From an uncultured Bacteroidales bacterium (GTDB taxonomy: Bacteria; Bacteroidota; Bacteroidia; Bacteroidales; WCHB1-69), in the NCBI GenBank assembly GCA_934699095.1, contig CAKUVI010000002.1, positions 124,001 to 188,000 on the forward strand: a stretch of 64,000 nt of DNA. The letters are read 5' to 3'. The translations under genes and the position numbers were made by a program. A model generated the notes under the pieces. That model worked only from the letters and a program-made list of their open reading frames with translations, did not search any database and was not told where the DNA came from. Below are positions 53,648 to 62,294 of this stretch, piece by piece (position 1 is the stretch's first letter; the number at the start of each line of letters is the position of its first letter).

Positions 53648-56600
53648 CAACATCGAGACCAAGTTCACCGAAGGACTTCAAGGCATCATCTCGAACATTG
53701 GGGTCAAGCGGGTTGACTTCTGCGTGGGATATTTCAACCTTAGAGGCTGGGACCTTGTGGTGGATCAAATTGATTCACTAAGTGGCGATTACGTTTACGA
53801 GAATAATGAACGGGTGTTCCGATTTTGTCGTTTGTTGATCGGAATGCATCGTCCCACAGAGGAGTTGATTAGGCAATTATATACTGAAACGACACGTCCC
53901 GACTCCAATTATGTTGCACAATGCAAGTCAGAAATCGCGAGGGATTTCAAGAGTCAACTTCAGTTGGGTTTACCATCAAAAAAAGATGAGTTTACACTCC
54001 GTAGGCTTTCGGCACAACTGAAAGACGGAAAGGTGTGTGTCAAACTTTATCTTCGTGAACCACTTCATGCTAAACTTTACCTCGCCTATCGGCCGGAAGA
54101 CAACTTCAACAAGATTCAAGCGATTATGGGGAGCAGTAATCTGACCTATTCTGGCTTGACCAAACAAGGTGAATTGAATGCCGAGTTTGGAGACAGTGAC
54201 AGTGCTGAAAAGCTATCACGTTGGTTTGATGACCGTTGGGAAGACAAGTTTTGTCTTGACATTTCACAAGAACTTGCTGATATCATTGATAACAGTTGGG
54301 CAGGAGAGAAAGAAATCCCCCCTTATTACATCTACTTGAAGACGGCATACCATTTAAGTGAGGAAGCACGAACCGGAATAAAGGAGTTTGTCATTCCACC
54401 CGAATTCAAGAAAGATCTTTTCGATTTTCAGGAAACCGCCGTCAAAATCGCGGCAAGACATTTGAACAACGACAAGCGCGGCGGTGCCATGATTGGCGAT
54501 GTGGTGGGTTTGGGAAAGACCATAACCGCTTGCGCCATTGCCAAGATGTATGAAAACAGTTTTGGAAGCAACACGCTGATCATTTGTCCTGCCAATTTGC
54601 AGGACATGTGGGCAAAATACAGAAAAGATTATGACCTGAAAGCGGACATTATGTCCATGGCCAAGCCGATTGACGTGGACAACGCCCGCTACTATCGTTT
54701 GATTATAGTAGATGAGAGTCATAACTTAAGAAATAACCAAGGTGTCCGCTATCGGAATATCAGGGAACTTATCCAAAAGCAGGATTGTAAGGTTCTGTTG
54801 CTCACGGCCACGCCTTACAACAAGCACTTTCAGGATTTGAGCAGCCAGTTGCGGCTTTTTGTGGATGACGACATGGATCTGGGCATTCGTCCCGAAGCTT
54901 ATATCCGACAATTAGGCGGTGAAAGAGGGTTTGCGGAACGACATGAGGATTTTATCCGCAGCATCAAAGCCTTTGAGCGCAGCGACTGCCCTGAAGACTG
55001 GCAAGAGTTGATGAAACTCTTTCTGGTTCGACGTACACGCACGTTCATCAAGGAGAATTACGCCAAGACAGATTCGACAAACGGGCGAAAGTATTTGAAA
55101 TTCAAGGACGGCACCAAATCTTATTTCCCGGACAGAATACCCAAAGCCATCAAGTTTAAAACTGTAACTGGAGATCAATACAGCCGACTGTATTCTGAAG
55201 AGATGATTGTCATGATGGAAAGTCTTAGACTGCCCCGATACGGTCTCACCCACTATATTGACGAAAAGAAAGCTGAAACTGCTGCCCCATTTGAGAAAAA
55301 TCTGATAGAGAATCTATCACGTGCAGGTTCTCGCATGATGGGATTCTGCAAAAGCACTTTCTTTAAGCGTATTGACAGTAGCGGTTTTGCCTTTCTACTG
55401 ACACTCTTCCGCCATATTCTTCGCAATACCGTGTTCATCTATGCTATTGATCATAAATTGAAGTTGCCAATTAGCGATGAAAACACCTTTCCGGAGGATT
55501 ATCTCGAGGATATGGACATCAACGACATTTTTCACCACGATAATGCAGAGGAAGAGCGTGTATCTGGCAATAAACTTATGGAATTTCCTAAAAATATGGA
55601 ATTCTATATGCAAAAAGCCGAAACTTATTACAGCAGCTTAGTGGGAAAGAACAATGTACAATGGATTGACCCTAAATTCTTCAAAAGAACATTAAAACAA
55701 CAACTTCAGCATGATTGCGAGACGCTGATCAAGATGATTGAACTTTGCGGTGATTGGAATCCTGCGACAGACCAAAAGCTGAATGAATTGGAAACGCTAC
55801 TGAACGCCACACATAATGGAGAAAAAGTGATCGTTTTCACACAATATTCGGACACGGCTAAATATATTTACAATCAATTGAAAAACAGAGGTGTGAAATC
55901 CTTGTCCAAAGCTACAGGCGATTCTCAAAATCCCACAGCCATTGTCGAAAGGTTCTCGCCAATTAGCAACAAAGCGGAGGTGTCATCCGAGGATGAATTA
56001 CGAGTGCTGATTGCCACAGACGTGCTCAGTGAGGGTCAAAACCTGCAGGATTCGCACGTTATCGTCAATTACGACCTGCCTTGGGCCATTATCCGTCTCA
56101 TTCAACGCGCCGGGCGTGTCGATCGTATTGGTCAAGAGGCCGAACAAATCTATTGCTACTCTTTTTTCCCTGCCGACAAAGTGGAGGAAATCATCCAGTT
56201 ACGCGCCCGCCTCAATGACCGTATCAATGAAAACGCAGGCATTGTGGGCAGTGATGAGATTTTTTTTGAAGGCAACGAACAAAACCTCCGTGACATGTAC
56301 AACGAAAAAAGCGGGAGTCTGGATGAAGATGAAGAGGACACCGAAGTTGATCTCGGGTCACAAGCCTACCAGATTTGGAAAAACGCCACAGATGCCAATC
56401 CGAAACTTAAACAGATCATCCCTGCTTTAAGCAATATCGTTTACTCAACGAAAAAAGCTGCATCATCTAACGAGGACGGGGTCATCACCTACGCCAGAAC
56501 TTACAACGACTTTGATGTTCTTTCATGGTATAATTCAAAAGGGGAAATTGTCAGCCAGTCTCAACGACGCATATTGCAAGCGTTGGCATGTCCTGCAGAC

Positions 56601-57008
56601 GAGCCGCGTTTAGAGCCACAAGACAACCATTTGGAATTAGTTCAAAAGGCCGTCAAAGGAATCAAAAACGAAAATGTGGGTATGGGCGGCATCTTGGGCA
56701 ACCGGTTCAGCACCAAGCGAAGGGTGTATGATTTGCTGAACCATTATCTGCAACAACCTGATGATATTTTCAACCAAGACAAGAAGGAGCCGTTGAAATT
56801 CGCTATTGATCAGGTTTACAACTATCCACTATTGGATAATTCGAAATTTATCTTAGGTCGCATGATGCGCACCGGCATCTCAAACGACGACATCGTGGAC
56901 ACGGTCATTGAAATGTACAAGAATGGCAACCTGTGCCGCGTTGACGAGGACAAGACCAAACACAAAGACCCCACCATCATCTGCTCGATGGGACTGAAAA
57001 ACGAATAA
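53631..57008 (+). CDS. PLD-nuclease/SNF2-type helicase fusion
   Basis: The 1125-residue protein begins with a phospholipase-D-type nuclease domain (about 1-215) holding one HKD-like motif, LHAKLYLAY (H146, K148) with IMGSSNLTYSG downstream; single-motif enzymes dimerise to form the active site. A superfamily 2 motor follows: Walker A GDVVGLGKT (289-297), IIVDESHN (DESH 361-364), LLTATPYN, then the second RecA lobe with KVIVFTQYSDTAKYI (about 732), LRVLIATDVLSEGQNLQD and the arginine-finger motif QRAGRVDRIGQ (about 825). The remaining ~280 residues are unassigned. Such PLD-helicase proteins act in ATP-dependent restriction and other phage defence. The DNA methyltransferase two genes on is the natural partner. 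Confidence 0.9.
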   Translation: MARIYDNIETKFTEGLQGIISNIGVKRVDFCVGYFNLRGWDLVVDQIDSLSGDYVYENNERVFRFCRLLIGMHRPTEELIRQLYTETTRPDSNYVAQCKSEIARDFKSQLQLGLPSKKDEFTLRRLSAQLKDGKVCVKLYLREPLHAKLYLAYRPEDNFNKIQAIMGSSNLTYSGLTKQGELNAEFGDSDSAEKLSRWFDDRWEDKFCLDISQELADIIDNSWAGEKEIPPYYIYLKTAYHLSEEARTGIKEFVIPPEFKKDLFDFQETAVKIAARHLNNDKRGGAMIGDVVGLGKTITACAIAKMYENSFGSNTLIICPANLQDMWAKYRKDYDLKADIMSMAKPIDVDNARYYRLIIVDESHNLRNNQGVRYRNIRELIQKQDCKVLLLTATPYNKHFQDLSSQLRLFVDDDMDLGIRPEAYIRQLGGERGFAERHEDFIRSIKAFERSDCPEDWQELMKLFLVRRTRTFIKENYAKTDSTNGRKYLKFKDGTKSYFPDRIPKAIKFKTVTGDQYSRLYSEEMIVMMESLRLPRYGLTHYIDEKKAETAAPFEKNLIENLSRAGSRMMGFCKSTFFKRIDSSGFAFLLTLFRHILRNTVFIYAIDHKLKLPISDENTFPEDYLEDMDINDIFHHDNAEEERVSGNKLMEFPKNMEFYMQKAETYYSSLVGKNNVQWIDPKFFKRTLKQQLQHDCETLIKMIELCGDWNPATDQKLNELETLLNATHNGEKVIVFTQYSDTAKYIYNQLKNRGVKSLSKATGDSQNPTAIVERFSPISNKAEVSSEDELRVLIATDVLSEGQNLQDSHVIVNYDLPWAIIRLIQRAGRVDRIGQEAEQIYCYSFFPADKVEEIIQLRARLNDRINENAGIVGSDEIFFEGNEQNLRDMYNEKSGSLDEDEEDTEVDLGSQAYQIWKNATDANPKLKQIIPALSNIVYSTKKAASSNEDGVITYARTYNDFDVLSWYNSKGEIVSQSQRRILQALACPADEPRLEPQDNHLELVQKAVKGIKNENVGMGGILGNRFSTKRRVYDLLNHYLQQPDDIFNQDKKEPLKFAIDQVYNYPLLDNSKFILGRMMRTGISNDDIVDTVIEMYKNGNLCRVDEDKTKHKDPTIICSMGLKNE

Positions 57009-57020
57009 AAAATTTGAGAT

Positions 57021-57890
57021 ATGACAAAAAGAGAGGCATTACAATTGTTTGAGCAAAAAAAGGTTCGCACCGTTTGGGACGACCAAGAAGAAAAGTGGTA
57101 TTTCTCCATTGTGGATGTGTGCGCTGCACTAACGGACAGCAAAGATGCCACTGCTTATTGGAGAAAACTAAAACAAAGGTTAAAAGAAGAAGGAAATGAA
57201 ACCGTGACAAATTGTCACGGTTTGAAGCTTCGCGCTGTTGATGGCAAAATGCGAATGACAGACGTAGCTGATACCGAGCAACTTTTCCGCCTCATACAGT
57301 CCATCCCATCGCCGAAAGCCGAGCCCTTCAAGCAATGGATGGCTCATGTGGCCCGCCAGCGTATCGACCAGATGCAAGATCCTGAACTAAGTATCGACCA
57401 AGCAATCATCGATTACAAGCGACTGGGCTACAGCGACGCTTGGATTAACCAGCGTATCAAGTCAATCGAGGTGAGAAAAGAGCTTACCGACGAATGGAAA
57501 CGCACTGGTGTAAAAGAAGGTATGGAATATGCCTCGCTTACTGACATCATCACACGCGAATGGAGCGGTTTTACGACCAAACAGTACAAGCAATTCAAGG
57601 GATTGAAAAAAGAAAACCTGCGCGATAACATGACCAACCTCGAAATCGCTTTCAACATTCTTGCGGAAGCATCGGCCACGGAACTTTCCAAGCAACGAGA
57701 CCCGCAAGGTTTTCAACAACAGGCAAAGGTAGCGAAGGATGGCGGCAGCGTGGCAAAAGTCGCACGCAAACAATTGGAAAATCAACTGGGGCATAGCGTT
57801 ATCTCCCCTGCAAAGGCCAGCGACTACTTGCTTCCTGAACAAACGGATTCGATAAACAAAGATATTGAAAATGAACAGACGAACATTTAA
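57021..57890 (+). CDS. Bro-N domain protein (DinD/antirepressor-like)
   Basis: A 289-residue protein with an N-terminal Bro-N DNA-binding domain (RTVWDDQEEKWYFSIVDVCA, ATAYWRKLKQRLKEEG) and the DinD-like continuation KMRMTDVADTEQLFRLIQSI, SPKAEPFKQWMAHVARQRID and RKELTDEWKRTGVKEGMEY. The helical C-terminus contains the GLKKENLRDNMTNLEIAFNI segment of DinD-like proteins. Family proteins include phage antirepressors and SOS-induced DinD, which inhibits RecA. Here it sits between helicase and methyltransferase genes, overlapping the latter, so regulation of the system or DNA sensing is plausible. A 25-bp perfect palindrome lies inside the gene. Confidence 0.85.
   Translation: MTKREALQLFEQKKVRTVWDDQEEKWYFSIVDVCAALTDSKDATAYWRKLKQRLKEEGNETVTNCHGLKLRAVDGKMRMTDVADTEQLFRLIQSIPSPKAEPFKQWMAHVARQRIDQMQDPELSIDQAIIDYKRLGYSDAWINQRIKSIEVRKELTDEWKRTGVKEGMEYASLTDIITREWSGFTTKQYKQFKGLKKENLRDNMTNLEIAFNILAEASATELSKQRDPQGFQQQAKVAKDGGSVAKVARKQLENQLGHSVISPAKASDYLLPEQTDSINKDIENEQTNI
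57199..57223. repeat. 25-bp perfect palindrome within the Bro-N gene
   Basis: Arms AAACCGTGACAA and TTGTCACGGTTT share one central base, in the codons for the family-conserved TVTNCHGL. Twelve perfectly matched bases on each side look like an operator or a strong RNA hairpin. Confidence 0.6.
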
Positions 57891-60800
57891 CCAATACATT
57901 TCAGAGAGTAATTTCAGCGAGCTGTTTATCAGTGAAATGGGCTGGAACAACCCGAAAGGACAAACCGATTTTGAGATTGGCATAGACGAATCGGTGTTCC
58001 ATTTCCGGCAGATCGCCGAGCGCAACGGCTTTCAGGTACTCACCTGCGAGGTCCGTGATATGCCCACGTCGTCGTTGTGCAAAAAGCTCGACACCAAACT
58101 GCGCCGCTCCGCCAACGACTATATTTGCATCTTCCATATGCCCGGTTCACAGCACCATTTGTGGGCCGTTCCGGTGAAAAAAGTGGAGAAACGAGACATC
58201 GTGTTGGTCGAATATCTCAACGCAGAGGCTGCCGGATTCCTCTTCGAGAAAATCGAAGGTCTGTCGTTCGATTTGGACGAGCGCACCACCATCACCGACG
58301 TGGTGGAAAAGGTTCAGGCGGCCTTTATCGTCAATTCCGAAAAGCTCACCAAAGACTTCTATTCGGGCTTCAAAAAAGAGCACACTAACTTTGCCAAGTT
58401 CATCTCGGGTGTTGACGACCATATTTCCGACAAGGACAACCGCAACAAACAATGGTACACCTCCGTGATGCTCAACCGCCTGATGTTTTGCTATTTCATC
58501 CAGAAGAAAGGATTCCTCGATGGCGATGTGGACTATCTCCGGCACAAACTGGAGCGCCATCAGGAGCAAACCGCGTCCCGCAGTTTGACGAAAACCGCAC
58601 CCACCTTCTTCAACTCCTTCTACAAAGGCTTTCTCGTAACCCTTTTCCACGGCGGGCTGAACGCCCCGAAGCATGACCACAATTTCGAGGAAGTATATGG
58701 GCGCATCCCTTATCTCAACGGAGGCATGTTTGACGTACACCAAATAGAACAAGACTACGCCGAACTCGACATTGCCGACGATGCTTTCATCAGCCTGTTC
58801 AACTTCTTCGACAAATGGCACTGGCATTTAGACGACCGCATCACCGCCTCCGGGCGTGACATCAACCCCGATGTGCTGGGCTACATTTTCGAACAATACA
58901 TCAACGACCGTGCCCAGATGGGGGCTTACTACACCAAGGAGGACATCACCGAATATATCGGGCGCAACACCATACTGCCATATCTGGTGGATGCCGCTTT
59001 AGGAGCACACGCCTCCGAGCGTGCTACAATGTTTGGAAACGTTGACTCCAGCGATCGTGCTACAACGTTTGGAAACGTTGTCTCCTACGAGTATTCCCCA
59101 TGGCAGTTCCTCCAGCAGAGCGGCGACCGTTACATTTTCGATGCCGTGAAGAAAGGGGCTGGATTGGAAATCCCAGAGGAGATTGCCATCGGTTTGGATA
59201 CCACCAAGCCCAACCTGCTGGAACGTCGCAAGCAATGGAACAACCGCACGCCTGAGAAGTTCGCACTCCCCACCGAGATTTGGCGCGAAACCATCGAGCG
59301 GCTGCAGCGTTACGAAAGCGTGAAGGCCAAGATCGAAAACGGAGAGTTACAGAACATTAACGACTTCATCACCTACAATTTGGATATCCGATCGTTTGTG
59401 TATGATCTTTTGAACACCACGAAAGACCCGCAACTGATAAAACGGTTTTACGCCGAATTGCAGAAAATCACTATTTTGGATCCCACCTGCGGTTCTGGCG
59501 CATTCCTCTTCGCCGCGCTCAATATTCTGGAACCCCTCTACGAGGTTTGCATCACGCGGATGCAGGAGTTTCATCAGCAGGAACCCGAATTATTCGGTGT
59601 TGAGTTGGACGAAATCAAGCACCAATACCGCAGCAACATCCAGTATTTCATCTACAAGAGCATCATTTTGCGCAACCTTTACGGGGTGGACATCATGGTG
59701 GAGGCCACCGAAATCGCCAAGCTGCGCCTTTTCCTGAAGATGGTGGCGGTGGTGGATGTCGATAAGCGCGACAAGAACCTGGGTTTGGACCCGCTTCCCG
59801 ACATTGACTTCAATATACGCTGTGGCAACACCTTGGTGGGGTATGCCACCGAGAAGGAATTGGATGAAGATTTGGCCTATGGCGATCCCTTCGCCGCCGC
59901 CGAGCTGCGCCCGCTGATTCACGAGAAGATGGCGCAGGTTTCCGAGACCTACCAAAAATTCAGAGCTTTGCAGTTGATGCAGACCGAGGAACCCGATGCT
60001 TTCAAGCGGGTGAAAGGATGGCTGAAGGAGCACCTTACCGAGCTCAACAACCTGCTCAACCGAAAGCTCTACCAAAGCACCACTAGTGAGGAAAAGATGA
60101 CCTTTGAGCAGTGGCTCACCTCCCACCAGCCCTTCCACTGGCTCGCCGAATTCTACGAAATCATCAACGGCAACGGCGGATTTGATGTAATTATTGGTAA
60201 TCCGCCGTATGTGGAGTACACCCGTAAAGAAAAAACTACAGGAAAATCTATTAGAGATTATTATAGAATTACAGGTTATGAGACCGAACCATGTTCAAAT
60301 CTATATGCTTTTGTCATAGAAAGAAGTATGTCAATTGCAAAACATATTGACAACATTGGCTTCATTGTTCCCCTTACAATTGCCTCAAATAATAATATGC
60401 GAGTTATACGAGATTTGCTTTGTAAATCCGCCACTCCATATTTTAGCCATTTCGAGATTAGACCGGCAAAATTATTCGAAGGTGTTGAACAGAGGTTGAC
60501 TATTTTCCTATTAAAGGAGATGCTATCCACGCATCCTATGTTTAGTACATCTATTATTCGCTGGAAGACGGAACAACGACATGCATTATTCAAAACCATA
60601 CATTATGTTCCATCATTCAACGATGGTAGTATTTGGAGAACTTCGACTGAATTAGAAACAAGTATTTATAAAAAATTCAAAAATCATTCCCCTATATCCA
60701 AATACATATCTCAAAAGAGGGACGATACATGCCAGATATGTTATCGTACAGCAGGTGTCAGATATTGGATAATGTTTTTACATGACGGTTTTAACACAGA

Positions 60801-61215
60801 GTCTTTAAGCAACAAGACCAATTATTTTCAAGACAGTGAAATGTCGTACTATTTTACGTCAGCACTTAATTCTAATTTATTTTGGTGGTACTATTCGCTT
60901 AATTATGATATGTTCAATCTGAAAGACTATATGATTTTTTCTTTTAGGCTTGATTACGAGAAAGACAATATTTTAGAGTCGCTTGCTAAAGAATTGGAGA
61001 AAGACTTGAATGCTAACAAGGAACTGTTAGTCGTCAATAGTAAGACAAGAGGAACGGTAGAGTCATATGTGTTCAGAAAGAAGCTTTCCAAACCCATTAT
61101 CGACGAAATCGACAAGGTTCTCGCGAAGCATTACGGTTTCACGGAGGAGGAGTTGGACTTCATCATCAATTATGACATCAAGTACCGTATGGGGGATGAG
61201 TTGAATGAGGAATGA
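57871..61215 (+). CDS. Eco57I-type large DNA N6-adenine methyltransferase (restriction-modification)
   Basis: From ATG 57871 (in the tail of the Bro-N gene) the protein is 1114 residues. Motif I DPTCGSGAFLFAALN (about residues 536-550) and motif IV IGNPPYVEY (about 776) give the gamma-class amino-methyltransferase order. The N-terminal ~500 residues carry the conserved block of this family (NFSELFISEMGWNN, VMLNRLMFCYFIQKKGFLDG, GYIFEQYINDRAQMGAYYTKEDITEYI). I do not see an unmistakable PD-(D/E)XK site, so cleavage may be left to the PLD-helicase. The region after NPPY is strongly A+T-rich until about 61075, a likely exchanged target-recognition domain. Two tandem 12-residue repeats stand at residues 384-407. 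Confidence 0.9.
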   Translation: MNRRTFNQYISESNFSELFISEMGWNNPKGQTDFEIGIDESVFHFRQIAERNGFQVLTCEVRDMPTSSLCKKLDTKLRRSANDYICIFHMPGSQHHLWAVPVKKVEKRDIVLVEYLNAEAAGFLFEKIEGLSFDLDERTTITDVVEKVQAAFIVNSEKLTKDFYSGFKKEHTNFAKFISGVDDHISDKDNRNKQWYTSVMLNRLMFCYFIQKKGFLDGDVDYLRHKLERHQEQTASRSLTKTAPTFFNSFYKGFLVTLFHGGLNAPKHDHNFEEVYGRIPYLNGGMFDVHQIEQDYAELDIADDAFISLFNFFDKWHWHLDDRITASGRDINPDVLGYIFEQYINDRAQMGAYYTKEDITEYIGRNTILPYLVDAALGAHASERATMFGNVDSSDRATTFGNVVSYEYSPWQFLQQSGDRYIFDAVKKGAGLEIPEEIAIGLDTTKPNLLERRKQWNNRTPEKFALPTEIWRETIERLQRYESVKAKIENGELQNINDFITYNLDIRSFVYDLLNTTKDPQLIKRFYAELQKITILDPTCGSGAFLFAALNILEPLYEVCITRMQEFHQQEPELFGVELDEIKHQYRSNIQYFIYKSIILRNLYGVDIMVEATEIAKLRLFLKMVAVVDVDKRDKNLGLDPLPDIDFNIRCGNTLVGYATEKELDEDLAYGDPFAAAELRPLIHEKMAQVSETYQKFRALQLMQTEEPDAFKRVKGWLKEHLTELNNLLNRKLYQSTTSEEKMTFEQWLTSHQPFHWLAEFYEIINGNGGFDVIIGNPPYVEYTRKEKTTGKSIRDYYRITGYETEPCSNLYAFVIERSMSIAKHIDNIGFIVPLTIASNNNMRVIRDLLCKSATPYFSHFEIRPAKLFEGVEQRLTIFLLKEMLSTHPMFSTSIIRWKTEQRHALFKTIHYVPSFNDGSIWRTSTELETSIYKKFKNHSPISKYISQKRDDTCQICYRTAGVRYWIMFLHDGFNTESLSNKTNYFQDSEMSYYFTSALNSNLFWWYYSLNYDMFNLKDYMIFSFRLDYEKDNILESLAKELEKDLNANKELLVVNSKTRGTVESYVFRKKLSKPIIDEIDKVLAKHYGFTEEELDFIINYDIKYRMGDELNEE
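59020..59091 (+). repeat. Two tandem 36-bp palindromic units inserted in frame in the methyltransferase
   Basis: Two adjacent near-identical 36-bp units encode ERATMFGNVDSS and DRATTFGNVVSY-like peptides. The second copy contains a perfect inverted repeat, ACAACGTTT-GG-AAACGTTGT (59062-59081); the first has a G:T-type mismatch. The insertion falls between conserved blocks of the methyltransferase and keeps the frame. Confidence 0.8.
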
Positions 61216-61429
61216 AAATGCCCCCACCCCCAACATAATGCTCAGCACCTCGGTGTACGGATTTGAGAATGAGATTTCCCAAATCTGTGCGACAACTATT
61301 AGTGACCATACTGGTATCCCCGTTAAGAGCATTGAACGCTATTTATCCGATTTAAAACAGTGCGGTTTGATAGTTCACAAAGGTTCCAGTGGCTCTGGAG
61401 GATATTATATTGTCCATGACAAGGAGTAA
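61205..61429 (+). CDS. Small winged-helix-like protein
   Basis: A 74-residue protein overlapping the methyltransferase stop by 11 bases. It has a helix-turn-helix pattern: ISQICATTISDHTGIPVKSI, then RYLSDLKQCGLIVHKGSSGS, with the closing wing GGYYIV, as in winged-helix domains at the end of RecG-like or AlbA-type regulators. It could be a regulator of the operon or a fragment of a longer gene. A+T-rich like the recognition region just upstream. Confidence 0.6.
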   Translation: MRNENAPTPNIMLSTSVYGFENEISQICATTISDHTGIPVKSIERYLSDLKQCGLIVHKGSSGSGGYYIVHDKE

Positions 61430-61474
61430 GTGAGGGATTAAGTGAGGGAGTAGCCCAAAAACTGCAATATCATG

Positions 61475-61488
61475 AATAGAATTCTATT
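61475..61488. repeat. 14-bp perfect palindrome AATAGAATTCTATT
   Basis: Lies in the 133-bp gap between the winged-helix gene and the next gene; a candidate operator. The two CAAAGAAAAC repeats follow it. Confidence 0.35.
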
Positions 61489-61490
61489 TA

Positions 61491-61553
61491 CAAAGAAAAC
61501 TCACAAAATTATAATATACTGGTTATCAACACGTTTTTGTTTGCAAAGAAAAC
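61491..61553 (+). repeat. Direct repeat CAAAGAAAAC, 53 bp apart
   Basis: Exact ten-base copies at 61491-61500 and 61544-61553, with similar flanks (TTTA/TTTG before, TCACA/CCATA after). The second copy ends nine bases before the next ATG. Confidence 0.4.
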
Positions 61554-61562
61554 CCATACATC

Positions 61563-62204
61563 ATGTCACGATTAAGCGATTTGTACAAGGCAATGGAGAC
61601 ATTGCGGAAAGAAGGCCTCTCCCTGAATGAGGATTTGGAGCGGCAAGTAAGCGAACTGGAAGAAAACATTATCAAGAAAGAAATTCTCCCTGTTGTCACG
61701 GAAACTATCGAGCCCGCACTGAAGCAGGTTCAGCGAGATTTGGTGTTGGTGGTTGACTATCACCCTGACGAGCCTATCAGCGTTGCGCTGTCCCGTAAAA
61801 CAAATATCACAGAACTGATACAAGCAAAACGTTTAGAATTGGATCCAGAGGTGACACACAAGGAAATCGGTCCTCGAAAGAATAAAGCGAGCAGCATTGC
61901 ACCAAGGACAGGATTATGCATCAAAAGAAAAGATGGCACTATACTGCAAGAGCGCAACGCGGCAGCGACCTTCATTGCCGCCATTACCGAAGCAGGAGTC
62001 ATAAAGGTCCGTGATCTGGGGCTTAAATTCTGTCGCGTCAATATCGTGTCCACGACAATAGACAAAAAATATGGGCGAGCACAACATGAAGCCGCCCCCG
62101 GTCTTTATGTGCTAACCCATAGCAGCACGATGGACAAAAAGAAAATGCTGGATAAAATAAACAAGGAACTCAATATGGGCTGGACGGTAGAGATTGTGAA
62201 GTGA
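61563..62204 (+). CDS. Unrecognised 213-residue protein, last gene of the defence-type region
   Basis: I do not recognise a family. Residues 1-70 form a predicted coiled coil rich in Leu, Glu and Lys (YKAMETLRKEGLSLNEDLE and on). Residues 120-213 form a compact alpha/beta domain: LCIKRKDGTILQERNAAATF, AITEAGVIKVRDLGLKF, VSTTIDKKYGRAQHEAAPGL and YVLTHSSTMDKKKMLDKIN. No signal peptide or membrane segment. The C-terminal domain has the feel of a DNA- or ligand-binding module seen near restriction genes, but this is impression only. Codon use is like chromosomal genes. Confidence 0.7.
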   Translation: MSRLSDLYKAMETLRKEGLSLNEDLERQVSELEENIIKKEILPVVTETIEPALKQVQRDLVLVVDYHPDEPISVALSRKTNITELIQAKRLELDPEVTHKEIGPRKNKASSIAPRTGLCIKRKDGTILQERNAAATFIAAITEAGVIKVRDLGLKFCRVNIVSTTIDKKYGRAQHEAAPGLYVLTHSSTMDKKKMLDKINKELNMGWTVEIVK

Positions 62205-62294
62205 AAGGTGTTAAGACGGTAGAAACCTCAAAACAACGCCATTTTTTGATCCCACTATATCTCCCATAATGATAATGCTTGGTCACAAAATCAG

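Noticed and set aside
59020..59091. CRISPR-like short repeats
   Set aside because: Only two units, adjacent without spacers and in frame within a coding gene; no Cas genes in the window.
53631..62204. BREX or DISARM system
   Set aside because: No BrxC, PglZ, BrxL, DrmA or DrmB-type protein is present; only the methyltransferase and helicase classes overlap.
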